From the NCBI GenBank assembly GCA_947501555.1, contig CANMWG010000002.1, forward strand, positions 715,047 to 779,046: a DNA stretch of 64,000 bases, in the 5' to 3' direction. Below, piece by piece: positions 54,103 through 63,888 of this stretch. This stretch comes from an uncultured Paracoccaceae bacterium. GTDB taxonomy: Bacteria > Pseudomonadota > Alphaproteobacteria > Rhodobacterales > Rhodobacteraceae. Below the pieces are notes generated by a model. That model worked only from the letters and a program-made list of their open reading frames with translations, was not told the DNA's origin and did not search any database. Within the stretch, counting starts at the first letter, position 1. Each line of letters begins with the position of its first letter. The position numbers were made by a program, and so were the translations under genes.

Positions 54103-57100
54103 TTATTCGGCAGGTATCGCTGTTTCTTCGATACTCAGCGGATGGGGCAGATGCACCAGCATCTCTTTGGGGCAAACTTGCACGAAATTGCCCTTCTCAA
54201 TGTCCCAATGTTGCAACAGGTCTGCGGCCTTGCGACTGCTTGTTTCTTGGGCATGTCGCTGGATCAGGTCAAACAACTGGTCGTGCCAATGCACAACCGT
54301 GACGGGATTTGTCACCAGCGTCTCCATATTGATCAAACCTGCTGCCAGTCCCTTGGGATCATAGATATAGGCCATCCCCCCGGTCATCCCGGCCCCAAAG
54401 TTGGCACCAATCGACCCAAGGATAACTGCAACACCGCCGGTCATATATTCACAGCCGTTGGTGCCGCAGCCTTCGATCACAACCGAAGCGCCAGAATTCC
54501 GGACAGCAAACCGCTCACCGGCACGGCCAGCGGCGAACAGATAGCCATCTGTGGCCCCATAAAGCACCGTATTCCCGATAATCGTATTATCAGATGCCAC
54601 CAGCGGGCTGATCATCGGCGGACGGACAACAATCGTACCGCCCGACAGACCCTTGCCAACATAGTCATTGGCATCGCCGGCCACTTCCAGCTTGAGACCC
54701 GGTGCTGCAAACGCCCCCAGCGATTGCCCGGCTGAGCCGCGCAATTTCACCGTCAAATGGTCTGGCTGCAATGTATTACGCATCCCAAACTGCTTCACGA
54801 TATGGGACGATGTGCGCGTGCCAATCGTCCGCAGTGTGTTTTGCACCGCATAATCCAGCTGCATTTTCTCACCATCATTCAGGAAACGCGCGGCATCCTG
54901 AACAATCTGCGCATCCAGCGTGTCATCTACAGCATTGCGCGGACGATCCCGGTCATAAGTGATCTTATGTGCGCCATCGACAGTGATCAGGAGCGGGTTC
55001 AGATCCAGATCATCCAGATGGGCCGAGCCACGCGACACCTGCGTCAGCAGATCCGCACGACCAATGACATCATCCAAGCTACGCGCGCCAATGCTCGCCA
55101 AAATCTCGCGGACTTCGGTGGCGTAGAAGGTGATCAGGTTCACGACCTTGTCGGCGTTCCCGGTGAACTTGTCGCGGAGCGCATCGTCTTGCGTACACAC
55201 ACCCACGGGGCAGGTGTTTGACTGACATTGACGGACCATGATGCAGCCCATCGCAATAAGGGCCGCAGTTCCGATGCCATATTCCTCGGCGCCCAGCATC
55301 GCAGCCATGACAATGTCACGGCCTGTGCGCAGGCCTCCATCTGTGCGCAGGGTAATCCGCTCACGCAGGTTGTTCATCGCCAGAACCTGATGCGCCTCGG
55401 TCAGACCCATTTCCCATGGCAGACCCGCATATTTGATCGACGTGCCAGGCGACGCCCCCGTGCCACCGTTATGGCCGGAAATCAGAATGACATCGGCCTT
55501 GGCCTTGGCCACACCAGCAGCAATCGTGCCCACACCGGAAGAAGCGACAAGCTTTACTGTGACCTTACAGATCGGGTTGATCTGTTTGAGGTCGTAGATC
55601 AGCTGGGCCAAATCCTCGATACTATAGATATCGTGGTGCGGTGGCGGTGAAATCAACGTCACGCCTTTGGTCGAATGGCGCAGCTTGGCGATCAGGTCGG
55701 TGACCTTCATGCCGGGCAGCTGACCACCCTCACCGGGCTTGGCACCCTGGGCGACTTTGATCTCCAGCTCTTCGCAAGCCAGCAGATATTCGGCGGTGAC
55801 ACCAAAACGACCGGATGCGACCTGTTTGATCTTAGCACTGGCATTGTCGCCATTTGGTTCCGGGGTAAAATCATCTGGGCTCTCGCCACCTTCACCACTG
55901 TCAGACTTCGCACCAATCCGGTTCATGGCAATGGACAACGTGCGGTGGGCCTCAGGGGACAAAGCGCCAAGGGACATGCCCGGCGTGACAAAACGCTTGC
56001 GGATCGCCGTGATCGATTCAACTTCTTCAATCGGCACAGGCTTGGCCAACGGCTTGATGGCCAGCAAATCGCGCAAATGAATCGGCGGGTTCGCCTGCAT
56101 GGATTTGGAATATTGCTGCCACATCGAATAGCTGGCGTTGTTACAGGCGGCCTGCAACATATGCATGGTTTGGGCTTCCCACGCGTGCTTTTCACCGGAA
56201 CGGCGGGCCTTGTAGAAACCGCCGATGGGCAAAATGTCGGAACCACTTTGCCAGCCTTTGGCGTGGATTTCTTCAACCTTGGTCTGCACGCCGGATGTAC
56301 CGATGCCCGAAATCCGGGAATGCATGCCGGGGAAATATTCGGCAACCATCGCGCGGGACAGGCCCACAGCCTCAAAGTTCAAACCACCCCGATAGGACGA
56401 CAGAACCGAGATCCCCATCTTGGACATGATTTTCAGCAGACCTGCATCCACAGCGGCACGGTAGCGATGCACAGCCTGCGTTACGGTGCCATCGATCAAG
56501 CCGCGACGTACACGATCCGCAATGGAATCCTGCGCCAGATAGGCGTTCACAGTGGTCGCACCACAGCCAATCAAAACGGCAAAGTAATGCGGATCAACGC
56601 ATTCCGCCGACCGGATATTCATCGAACAGAAGGTGCGCAGACCTTGCTTGGTCAAGCCCGAATGCACAGCCGAGGTGGCAAGTATCATCGGCATCGCAAC
56701 CTTGTCTTCGGACTGATTTTCATCCGTCAGCACAAGATGACCAGCACCGGACCGCACCGCATCTTCTGCCTCTGCCCGAATACGCTGCAAGCCCGCACGC
56801 AAGGCATCTTGGCCAGGGGCGAAGGTACAATCGATAATGGCAACGCTATCGCCAAACTGTTCAACCATTGCTTCAAAGGCAGCATTGCCCACAAAGGGGC
56901 TGTCCAGCACCAGAATTTCGGTTTGCGAGCTGTCTTCATCCAGCACGTTCTTGAGGTTACCAAACCGGGTCTTTAGCGACATCACGCGGCTCTCGCGCAA
57001 GCTGTCAATCGGCGGGTTCGTGACCTGACTAAAGTTCTGCCGGAAGAAATGCGAAAGCGGACGGTAGGTTTTCGACAACACAGCCGAAGGCGTATCATCC

Positions 57101-58635
57101 CCCATCGAGGCGATCATTTCCTTACCGTCTTCGGCCATGGGTGCCAGAACTTGTTCGAGCTCTTCAATCGTATAGCCCGCTGCAACCTGCCTCTTACGCA
57201 AGTCCTCACCTTCGAACTTCGCGCTCTCGGTTGTGTTTGTCAAAATGGTATTCAGATCGACAACTTTGCCAACCCATTCACCAAAAGGCTGGGCGGCGGC
57301 CAGTTTGTCTTTCAGTTCGGTATCGTGGAACAGTTTGCCTTCCTGCATGTCGACAGCAATCATCTGGCCCGGACCAAGCGCGCCTTTTTCGACAACAGTG
57401 GCCTCATCCACAGGGATCATGCCGACCTCAGACCCGGCAACGAGCAGACCATCGCCAGTGACGACATAACGTAAGGGGCGCAAACCATTGCGGTCCAAAC
57501 CACCGCAAACCCAACGACCATCCGTCATCGCCAATGCGGCAGGACCATCCCAGGGTTCCATTACCGCATTGCAATAACTGTACATATCCTGCCAAGGTTT
57601 TGGCATCTCAACAGCCTGCTTTGACCAGGCTTCCGGGACCATCATGGTCTTGGCCATAGGGGCGTTTCGGCCGGCACGGACCAGCACCTCAAACACCGAA
57701 TCCAAGGCACTGGAATCAGACGCGCCCGACGGGATGATCGGCTTGATATCCTCGGCCTTGTCACCAAATGCGCCCGAGGCCATGCGGATTTCATGGGACC
57801 GCATCCAATTCACGTTGCCTTTCAGCGTGTTGATCTCACCGTTATGGGCCAACATGCGGAACGGCTGGGCCAAGGACCATTGTGGGAATGTGTTGGTGGA
57901 ATAGCGCTGATGATAGATGGCAAAGGCGGACTCAAACCGGGAATCCATCAGATCGGGGTAGAATTCCGCGACCTGCTCGGCCAGCATCATGCCTTTGTAG
58001 ATGATCGACCGGCAGGACAGCGAACAGATGTACATGCCGCCAATACCGGCAGCAGTGGCGGCTTTTTCGATCCGGCGACGGATGATATAAAGTTCGCGTT
58101 CAAACTGTTCCTTATCCACATCCTTTTCGCAACGGATCAGGATCTGCTCAATCTCGGGGCGGGTGGCATTCGCCTTTTCGCCCAAGACTTCGTTGTTCAT
58201 GGGCACATGACGCCAGCCATAGATATAATGACCCATGCGCAGCACTTCGGATTCCACAATCGTCCGGCAATGCTCTTGGGCACCAAAATCGGTGCGGGGC
58301 AGAAAGACCTGACCCACGGCAATCAGTTCACCGGTATTGGGCTCATGACCGGTCCGGCGGATCTGATCCTCAAAGAAAGGCACCGGGATCTGCACATGAA
58401 TACCCGCGCCGTCACCGGTTTTACCGTCAGCATCCACAGCACCACGGTGCCAGATGGCTTTCAGGGCATTAATACCCTTCTCAACCACGTCACGCGAAGG
58501 AGACCCATCAATCGCAACCACCAGTCCAACACCACAAGAGGCATGTTCGTCGTCATCACGGTACAAACCGTTCTCAGCCATCCACTTGCGCTTGGCTTCC
58601 TCAGTAGCGACCCAAGTTTCATCATAGGTTGTCAT
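54103..58635 (-). CDS. gltB: Glutamate synthase (NADPH) large subunit
   Basis: The 1510-residue enzyme converts glutamine and 2-oxoglutarate to two glutamates. A propeptide of 33 residues precedes Cys34 (ASCGVGLVVAIDG), the glutaminase nucleophile. The central and FMN domains follow, with the 3Fe-4S cluster cysteines in CIMVRQCQSNTCPVGVC. The C-terminal GXGXG beta-helix domain ends in ETAIPAE. Length is normal. It is last in the gltD-orf-orf-gltB operon; its start overlaps the stop of the upstream secreted protein gene by 14 nt. Confidence 0.96.
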   Translation of the reverse strand: MTTYDETWVATEEAKRKWMAENGLYRDDDEHASCGVGLVVAIDGSPSRDVVEKGINALKAIWHRGAVDADGKTGDGAGIHVQIPVPFFEDQIRRTGHEPNTGELIAVGQVFLPRTDFGAQEHCRTIVESEVLRMGHYIYGWRHVPMNNEVLGEKANATRPEIEQILIRCEKDVDKEQFERELYIIRRRIEKAATAAGIGGMYICSLSCRSIIYKGMMLAEQVAEFYPDLMDSRFESAFAIYHQRYSTNTFPQWSLAQPFRMLAHNGEINTLKGNVNWMRSHEIRMASGAFGDKAEDIKPIIPSGASDSSALDSVFEVLVRAGRNAPMAKTMMVPEAWSKQAVEMPKPWQDMYSYCNAVMEPWDGPAALAMTDGRWVCGGLDRNGLRPLRYVVTGDGLLVAGSEVGMIPVDEATVVEKGALGPGQMIAVDMQEGKLFHDTELKDKLAAAQPFGEWVGKVVDLNTILTNTTESAKFEGEDLRKRQVAAGYTIEELEQVLAPMAEDGKEMIASMGDDTPSAVLSKTYRPLSHFFRQNFSQVTNPPIDSLRESRVMSLKTRFGNLKNVLDEDSSQTEILVLDSPFVGNAAFEAMVEQFGDSVAIIDCTFAPGQDALRAGLQRIRAEAEDAVRSGAGHLVLTDENQSEDKVAMPMILATSAVHSGLTKQGLRTFCSMNIRSAECVDPHYFAVLIGCGATTVNAYLAQDSIADRVRRGLIDGTVTQAVHRYRAAVDAGLLKIMSKMGISVLSSYRGGLNFEAVGLSRAMVAEYFPGMHSRISGIGTSGVQTKVEEIHAKGWQSGSDILPIGGFYKARRSGEKHAWEAQTMHMLQAACNNASYSMWQQYSKSMQANPPIHLRDLLAIKPLAKPVPIEEVESITAIRKRFVTPGMSLGALSPEAHRTLSIAMNRIGAKSDSGEGGESPDDFTPEPNGDNASAKIKQVASGRFGVTAEYLLACEELEIKVAQGAKPGEGGQLPGMKVTDLIAKLRHSTKGVTLISPPPHHDIYSIEDLAQLIYDLKQINPICKVTVKLVASSGVGTIAAGVAKAKADVILISGHNGGTGASPGTSIKYAGLPWEMGLTEAHQVLAMNNLRERITLRTDGGLRTGRDIVMAAMLGAEEYGIGTAALIAMGCIMVRQCQSNTCPVGVCTQDDALRDKFTGNADKVVNLITFYATEVREILASIGARSLDDVIGRADLLTQVSRGSAHLDDLDLNPLLITVDGAHKITYDRDRPRNAVDDTLDAQIVQDAARFLNDGEKMQLDYAVQNTLRTIGTRTSSHIVKQFGMRNTLQPDHLTVKLRGSAGQSLGAFAAPGLKLEVAGDANDYVGKGLSGGTIVVRPPMISPLVASDNTIIGNTVLYGATDGYLFAAGRAGERFAVRNSGASVVIEGCGTNGCEYMTGGVAVILGSIGANFGAGMTGGMAYIYDPKGLAAGLINMETLVTNPVTVVHWHDQLFDLIQRHAQETSSRKAADLLQHWDIEKGNFVQVCPKEMLVHLPHPLSIEETAIPAE

Positions 58636-59332
58636 GGGAATACTCCTTCAAAATGTCAGCAGACGAAATGGCCACCCCGCAGCCGTGCTTTGGCTGGCTG
58701 CTCAGAAAGCCGGTTTCACCGGGAAAGATGAATTCAACCGGGCGATTAGAGTTCTCAAACGTGCCTTCGGATGTCGTGACGGTGCCGGTCCCAGACAGGA
58801 ACATGCGCCAGTCGCGGCTGATGAATTCATTGCCCTTGGCGGACCAAATTTCATTGCCCTCCGCATCATAGGCGGTGATGTCATAAGTGGTTTCGTCCAA
58901 GGTAACGCCATCGATCGTCACCACACGGCCGGTCAATGTATCCTGACCCACATAGCGGGTCGCGCCGATTTCCGCTGATCCGGTACGGAAGTCATAATCA
59001 TCGACACCCCCTTGGATCAGTTCAGACAAGGAAGCGGGTTCAACCGGGTTGCTTTCCAGCCGCTCGGTATGGCCGCTGAGCACATGAAAACTGTTAATCC
59101 ACTGGGTCTCTTGGTCAATTTCGCCCACATATGTCATGCCCTGCTCATCTAGACTGACGCGGCGCTGATGACCTTCGGGATCGCCTTCACAGGTGAAATG
59201 ATGGTCAACAGAGCAGCTTTCACTTTGCACCGTCAGATAGGCATCGCAGCCCGCTGGCAGAGAAAAAGATGGGGCACCCGACTGGGCGGCGGCAGGACCC
59301 GCGAGGCAGGCAAGAAGAACAGCATGTTTCAT
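58622..59332 (-). CDS. Secreted protein of unknown function, tandem paralogue 2 (between gltD and gltB)
   Basis: The 236-residue protein has a signal peptide (MKHAVLLACLAGPAAAQ). The ATG at 59332, overlapping the upstream gene's stop (ATGA), is preferred to one ten codons earlier. The mature part has Cys at GCDAYLTVQSESC and HFTCEGD and a C-terminal PVEFIFPGETGFLSSQPK followed by GCG. It is clearly a paralogue of the neighbouring protein: both share LTVQ near the start, PASLSEL/PASLTEL in the middle and an EFI-PGE-GF-S ending. I know no function. It overlaps the gltB start by 14 nt. Confidence 0.75.
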   Translation of the reverse strand: MKHAVLLACLAGPAAAQSGAPSFSLPAGCDAYLTVQSESCSVDHHFTCEGDPEGHQRRVSLDEQGMTYVGEIDQETQWINSFHVLSGHTERLESNPVEPASLSELIQGGVDDYDFRTGSAEIGATRYVGQDTLTGRVVTIDGVTLDETTYDITAYDAEGNEIWSAKGNEFISRDWRMFLSGTGTVTTSEGTFENSNRPVEFIFPGETGFLSSQPKHGCGVAISSADILKEYSHDNL

Positions 59333-60000
59333 GGCTGATACCCGGTTTCGATCTGGTTGCATTCAAACTTAGGATTGGCGGAAAAGAACCCGTCTTCACC
59401 CGGATAGATGAACTCGACCGGGGACATATCCGTTACCTGATCGGGGGTGGCAGCGTCCCAGCTTTCACCAAAAAAGAACAACCGGTGGGTTTCGCTGACA
59501 AACTGGCGGCCACTTCCATTATCCAGCTCATTGCCATCGGCATCCAGCGTGCGGCCTTCGTATTCCGTGTTCAGCAGCAACTCACCGTCAATTGTGGTGG
59601 TCTCGCCGGTAAGCATGTCAAAGCCCACATGGCGTTCAGGGCCTTCTTCGGTATCAATCGTGAAATCCCATGTGTCCAATTGGGTCTCAAACAATTCGGT
59701 CAAAGACGCGGGATCTGGAGCAGGGGTCTGCAAGGCCTCATTGCCGGTGACTTTGAAGTTTTCGATCCATTGAAAATCAGTGTCGACCCGCTGGACACTG
59801 AACAAACCACCCTGACCGAAGACGGCTAACCACTGGTCGCCGGGATCGTCGGCTTCACAGGTCCAAACATTCACCATCAGGCATCCCTTATGCTGTACAG
59901 TCAGCTTTGGTTCGCAGCCCTCGGGCGCGTCAAAGCTCTGCTGAGCGGCAACAGGGGTGGCCATCATGGTGGCAGCAAGGATCATTAGTGGTTTCATCAT
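59329..60000 (-). CDS. Secreted protein of unknown function, tandem paralogue 1 (between gltD and gltB)
   Basis: The 223-residue protein has a signal peptide (MMKPLMILAATMMATPVAAQ) and no other membrane segment, so it is probably periplasmic. Cysteines lie at EGCEPKLTVQHKGC, WTCEADD and FECNQI, similar in spacing to its downstream paralogue; PVEFIYPGEDGFFSANPK marks the same ending. It is in the glutamate synthase operon, 97 bp after gltD, with a TGTAC repeat in the gap. Such proteins between the two gltDB subunits are not part of the enzyme; a link in nitrogen-responsive expression is possible. Confidence 0.75.
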   Translation of the reverse strand: MMKPLMILAATMMATPVAAQQSFDAPEGCEPKLTVQHKGCLMVNVWTCEADDPGDQWLAVFGQGGLFSVQRVDTDFQWIENFKVTGNEALQTPAPDPASLTELFETQLDTWDFTIDTEEGPERHVGFDMLTGETTTIDGELLLNTEYEGRTLDADGNELDNGSGRQFVSETHRLFFFGESWDAATPDQVTDMSPVEFIYPGEDGFFSANPKFECNQIETGYQP

Positions 60001-60054
60001 TTCTTAACCCTTCAGGTCAGTAACGTTGACTTAGTCATATGCGGTGTGTGGCAT

Positions 60055-60105
60055 CCTGTACGTACGGCGTATGTACGCTGTCTGTACGCCAAACATATTA
60101 TTCGG
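60055..60105 (+). repeat. 51-bp element with three TGTAC motifs, copy B (gltD 3' end)
   Basis: TGTAC occurs at 60057, 60072 and 60083, with the same spacing as in 39889-39939. Matches at 39 of 51 aligned positions. It covers the last codons and stop of gltD (minus strand) and the gap before the secreted-protein gene. The repeated TGTACG units also make GTAC self-complementary pieces able to pair. Confidence 0.5.
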
Positions 60106-61525
60106 CAGCGACGGTCGCTGCTTGTCCAAGATACTCCAAAATTGCGGTTGCTGCATCCCGGCCATCACGGATCGCCCAGACAACAAGCGATGCGCCGCGC
60201 ACGATGTCACCGGCAGCAAAGACACCCTCAAGGCTGGTCGCGCCCGTGTTGAAGTCGGCCTTGACCGTACCCCAGCGCGTGACCTCCAGGCCCTCAACGC
60301 CCCAAAGCGCCGGCAGATCTTCCGGTTCAAAGCCCAGTGCCTTGATCACCAGATCAGCACCTTCCACATAATCCGCGCCCTCGATCAGCTCAGGCGCCTG
60401 ACGGCCGGTTGCATCGGGCGCACCAAGACGCATCTTTTGGACCTTCACACCGGAAACGGGATCACCTTCAAACCCATCGGGGGCTGCAAGCCAGACAAAT
60501 TCAACGCCCTCTTCTTCGGCATTCTGCACTTCGCGTTGTGATCCTGGCATGTTTGCACGGTCACGACGGTAAAGGCATTTCACGCTCTCCGCGCCTTGGC
60601 GGATGGCGGTGCGGACACAATCCATTGCCGTATCACCCCCGCCAATAACAACGATGCGTTTGCCGGTCGCATTCAGCTCACCGCTATCAAACTCGGGGAC
60701 ATCATCACCAAAGGATTTGCGGTTGCTGGCCGTCAGATAGTCAATGGCATCGACGATCCCATCGGCACTGAAATTCGGCAAATCACGCGTCTTATAGACA
60801 CCTGTGGCGATCATGACCGCATCATGCTTGCCACGAATGGCATCAAAGGACAGGTCCTCGCCTACGTTACAGTTCAGCACAAATTCAACGCCGCCGGCTT
60901 CCAGCTGGGCCATGCGCTGCATGACAATATCTTTTTCAAGCTTAAATCCGGGAATACCATAGGTCAGCAAACCGCCCCCGCGATCATAACGATCATAGAC
61001 GGTAACCTGCACGCCCTGACGGCGCAGCATGTCAGCCGCGGCCAGACCACCGGGGCCCGCACCAATGATGCCGACACTTTCGGCGCGTTCAGCATTTGGG
61101 CGGATCGGCTTGACCCAACCTTCTTCAAAGGCGGTATCCGTGATGTATTTCTCAACCGAACCGATGGTCACAGTGCCATGGCCGGACTGTTCGATCACAC
61201 AATTGCCCTCACAAAGACGGTCCTGCGGGCAAATACGGCCGCAGATTTCCGGGAATGTATTGGTGGCCTGGCTGATCTCATAGGCCTCTTGCAGACGGCC
61301 TTCGGCGGTCAGGCGCAGCCAATCAGGGATGTTGTTGTGCAGCGGACAATGGGTCTGGCAGTAGGGTACGCCGCATTGGCTGCACCGGCTGGCTTGCTCG
61401 GCGGCTTTCTCACGGGCGTACTCTGCATAAATCTCGCCGAAGTCTTCCTTACGTAGGTTCGGTGGGCGCTTCTCAGGCATTTCCCGGTTCACGGCGGTAA
61501 ACTTTAGCATCTTTTGAACAGCCAT
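60098..61525 (-). CDS. gltD: Glutamate synthase (NADPH) small subunit
   Basis: The 475-residue subunit passes electrons from NADPH through FAD and Fe-S clusters to GltB. The N-terminal cysteines (CSQCGVPYCQTHCP, CGRICPQDRLCEGNC) hold the clusters. FAD and NADPH motifs GIIGAGPGGLAAADML and VVIGGGDTAMD follow. It is the first gene of the operon. The promoter should lie in 61526-61744, shared back to back with uppP. Confidence 0.96.
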   Translation of the reverse strand: MAVQKMLKFTAVNREMPEKRPPNLRKEDFGEIYAEYAREKAAEQASRCSQCGVPYCQTHCPLHNNIPDWLRLTAEGRLQEAYEISQATNTFPEICGRICPQDRLCEGNCVIEQSGHGTVTIGSVEKYITDTAFEEGWVKPIRPNAERAESVGIIGAGPGGLAAADMLRRQGVQVTVYDRYDRGGGLLTYGIPGFKLEKDIVMQRMAQLEAGGVEFVLNCNVGEDLSFDAIRGKHDAVMIATGVYKTRDLPNFSADGIVDAIDYLTASNRKSFGDDVPEFDSGELNATGKRIVVIGGGDTAMDCVRTAIRQGAESVKCLYRRDRANMPGSQREVQNAEEEGVEFVWLAAPDGFEGDPVSGVKVQKMRLGAPDATGRQAPELIEGADYVEGADLVIKALGFEPEDLPALWGVEGLEVTRWGTVKADFNTGATSLEGVFAAGDIVRGASLVVWAIRDGRDAATAILEYLGQAATVAAE

Positions 61526-61655
61526 GGCTCATTCTCCAGTTTGGCGAGGCGAGCCGCCTTTTAAATCGCCGTTCCGAAAATGAAAAGGCAGCAATGCTGA
61601 CCTATATAACAGAAAATTTCCGCCGCCCAACCTCCTTAAGGGTAATTTTGTTAAA

Positions 61656-61724
61656 ATTTAGGTCCGGTTCGCAACCTAAATACGCTCTTCCCCCTGAATC
61701 ATAACGGTTTAGGTTGGCGCCAAC
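61656..61724. promoter_or_regulatory. Inverted repeats upstream of uppP and gltD
   Basis: ATTTAGGT (61656-61663) pairs with ACCTAAAT (61674-61681). A third TTTAGGTT lies at 61709-61716 and leads into a perfect palindrome GTTGGCGCCAAC (61713-61724), 20 bp before the uppP ATG. The repeats sit between divergent gltD and uppP and could be a binding site for a regulator of either gene. Confidence 0.45.
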
Positions 61725-61744
61725 GAATCAACCAAGCGGCAGGT

Positions 61745-62548
61745 ATGAGCACCTTCAATCTTCTATTGATCGCATTGATCCAAGGCGTGACCGAGTTTTT
61801 GCCGGTTTCGTCCTCGGGCCATCTGATTCTATTGCCCAACCTGACCGGATTTGCAGATCAGGGCCAAGTCATCGATGTTGCGGCCCATATTGGTACATTG
61901 ATGGCCGTGATCCTCTATTTCTGGTCAGATGTGCGTATGGCTTTGGCGGGCAGCCTGCGATTGATAAAAGGCAAGGTCGACACACAGGGCGCCACCCTCG
62001 CGCTCTGCCTGATCATTGCAACGGTACCGGTGATGCTGTTTGGTGTGTTCTTGAAGCTTTCGGGGCTTTCGGACCAACTGCGCAGCATCGCCATTATCGG
62101 CTGGGCCATGATCGTGTTTGGGATCGTCCTGTATTGGGCAGATCAGAAAGGCCCAACAGCGAAAACAATGTCGGAATGGACATTTAAAGACGCGCTGCAA
62201 ATGGGGGTCTGGCAAGCCATCGCGCTGATCCCGGGTACGTCGCGTTCCGGGATTACAATCACTGCGGGACGGATGCTGGGATATACCCGTACCGACGCGG
62301 CACGCTTGTCGATGTTGATGTCGATCCCCACGATTATCGCATCGGGCACCTTTGTCGGCTTTGACATTGCGGGTACAGCTGATGCCAGCGCAATAAGGGA
62401 TATCGGGATCGTTGTCGCGATGTCATTCGCCGCTGCTTTGCTGGCGCTGACATTGATGATGCGCCTGCTGAAATCCGTTAGCTACACACCCTATGTGGTT
62501 TACCGGATCGCCCTTGGGCTCGTACTACTTTGGATCGCTTATACTTAG
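61745..62548 (+). CDS. uppP: Undecaprenyl-diphosphate phosphatase
   Basis: The 267-residue inner-membrane enzyme recycles the lipid carrier for cell-wall synthesis and gives some bacitracin resistance. The two signature regions are present: EFLPVSSSGHLILLPNL (about residues 17-33) and PGTSRSGITITAGRMLGY (about 161-178). About eight helices. Its stop overlaps the stop of the convergent epimerase gene (TTAG). Confidence 0.96.
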   Translation: MSTFNLLLIALIQGVTEFLPVSSSGHLILLPNLTGFADQGQVIDVAAHIGTLMAVILYFWSDVRMALAGSLRLIKGKVDTQGATLALCLIIATVPVMLFGVFLKLSGLSDQLRSIAIIGWAMIVFGIVLYWADQKGPTAKTMSEWTFKDALQMGVWQAIALIPGTSRSGITITAGRMLGYTRTDAARLSMLMSIPTIIASGTFVGFDIAGTADASAIRDIGIVVAMSFAAALLALTLMMRLLKSVSYTPYVVYRIALGLVLLWIAYT

Positions 62549-63525
62549 GCTTTCAGGTTTTTCGCTGATTCCTTGATCGCGTCATACTGTCCCGATGGAC
62601 GGAAGCGCCACAGGTAGTCGGGCAGAACAGCTTCCATCGCGGTCGGCCTGATACCAAGGGCATCAAATCCCCGCGCACCGTCCGCTACAACGTTGTCAAC
62701 GGCAAGGTTCAGGACTTGATCCTTGGTCAGCGGACCCTTGACCAGCCCAAGCGAAAGCGCACGGCCAAAACCAAAACAAGTGGCCATCACACCTGCTGCC
62801 CAGAACGGAATATTAACGACCAAGCGACGCTTTCGAATGACCCCGAGCATCAGCTGCATCAGCTCGCGAAAACTATGGGTATCGGGTCCGCCCAGTTCAT
62901 AGATGCCCGCCTGGGCCTGCCCCAGAACACCCAAGACGGCGGCGGCAGCCACGTCATCGACATAAACTGGCTGAAACTTTGTTTCAGCCCCAACAACGGG
63001 CAGCACAGGGCCCAAAACCGTCATTCCAGCGAAGCGGTTAAAAAACTGATCTTCCTGACCAAAAATGATCGACGGGCACAGGATGACAGCATCTGGCTGG
63101 TGCTCTAGAACGCCTGCTTCGCCTGCGGCTTTGGTCCGCGCATATTCGCTTTCAGCATCAGCATTTGCACCGATTGCCGAGATGTGAACCATCCGCGTGA
63201 TACCAAACCCGGCGGCAATACGCGCGATACGCTCAGCCCCTTCGGACTGGACGGCGTCAAAGGTGTTCTTGCCTGTCTCATCAAGCACACCAACACAGTT
63301 CACAACCGCATCGGAACCTTCCGTCACGGCAGCAACGCTCGCATCATCACGGATATTGCAGAACACAGGCTCCACTTGTCCGACGGCCCCATAGGGGCGG
63401 ACAAAGGTCGCCTCATTGTGGTTGCGAACCGCCACACGCACGCGCCAGCCTTCTTGGGCCATGCGCCTTGCGATGTACCGCCCGACAAAACCGGAACCGC
63501 CAAAGATGGTGACAAGCTTGGACAT
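62545..63525 (-). CDS. NAD(P)-binding epimerase-like protein, complex I NDUFA9-type
   Basis: The 326-residue protein has a Rossmann fold with the dinucleotide motif TIFGGSGFVGRYIARRMA at the N-terminus, and HISAIGANADAESEYARTKAAGE in the middle with Tyr/Lys positions of the extended SDR family. Relatives include the NDUFA9 subunit of complex I, which keeps a bound NADPH. The ATG at 63525 gives the family start MSKLVTIFGG and is preferred over an ATG five codons earlier. Confidence 0.85.
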   Translation of the reverse strand: MSKLVTIFGGSGFVGRYIARRMAQEGWRVRVAVRNHNEATFVRPYGAVGQVEPVFCNIRDDASVAAVTEGSDAVVNCVGVLDETGKNTFDAVQSEGAERIARIAAGFGITRMVHISAIGANADAESEYARTKAAGEAGVLEHQPDAVILCPSIIFGQEDQFFNRFAGMTVLGPVLPVVGAETKFQPVYVDDVAAAAVLGVLGQAQAGIYELGGPDTHSFRELMQLMLGVIRKRRLVVNIPFWAAGVMATCFGFGRALSLGLVKGPLTKDQVLNLAVDNVVADGARGFDALGIRPTAMEAVLPDYLWRFRPSGQYDAIKESAKNLKA

Positions 63526-63632
63526 GGATAGGCCTCTCATAAATCTGCATTTGGTTTACCCGGCCACCCCTGGTCAGACAAGCCGCAAAGCAAGGGATTC
63601 CGCAGGCACGTGATAATTCAACGGGATTCGGA

Positions 63633-63661
63633 TTGACACAGCCCTAAAGCCCCCTTACATC
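63633..63661 (+). promoter_or_regulatory. Promoter of tRNA-Leu
   Basis: TTGACA (63633-63638), a 17-bp spacer and TACATC (63656-63661). Transcription would start about 63668, some ten bases before the tRNA. Confidence 0.6.
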
Positions 63662-63678
63662 GCGGCCTCACGTGACCT

Positions 63679-63765
63679 GCCCAGGTGGCGGAATTGGTAG
63701 ACGCGCCAGCTTCAGGTGCTGGTGTCTGTATGGACGTGGAGGTTCGAGTCCTCTCCTGGGCACCA
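63679..63765 (+). tRNA. tRNA-Leu(CAG)
   Basis: The 87-base gene has an acceptor stem GCCCAGG/CCTGGGC, discriminator A and an encoded CCA (63763-63765). The D arm has GGCGGAATTGGTAGACGC, typical of leucine tRNA. The anticodon stem CCAGC/GCTGG frames the loop TTCAGGT with anticodon CAG. A long variable arm follows (class II), then the T arm GAGGTTCGAGTCCTC. Confidence 0.96.
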
Positions 63766-63888
63766 CATTTTCCCAAGAATGTACTTTGTTCTTCCATTGT
63801 TTTCCCTTTGACCTCCTTTTGTGCTGGCTGGGGAAAGCCACGGTAAGTCCGTGACCCATTCGCAGACGTTGCCGTTACAATCTGATTA

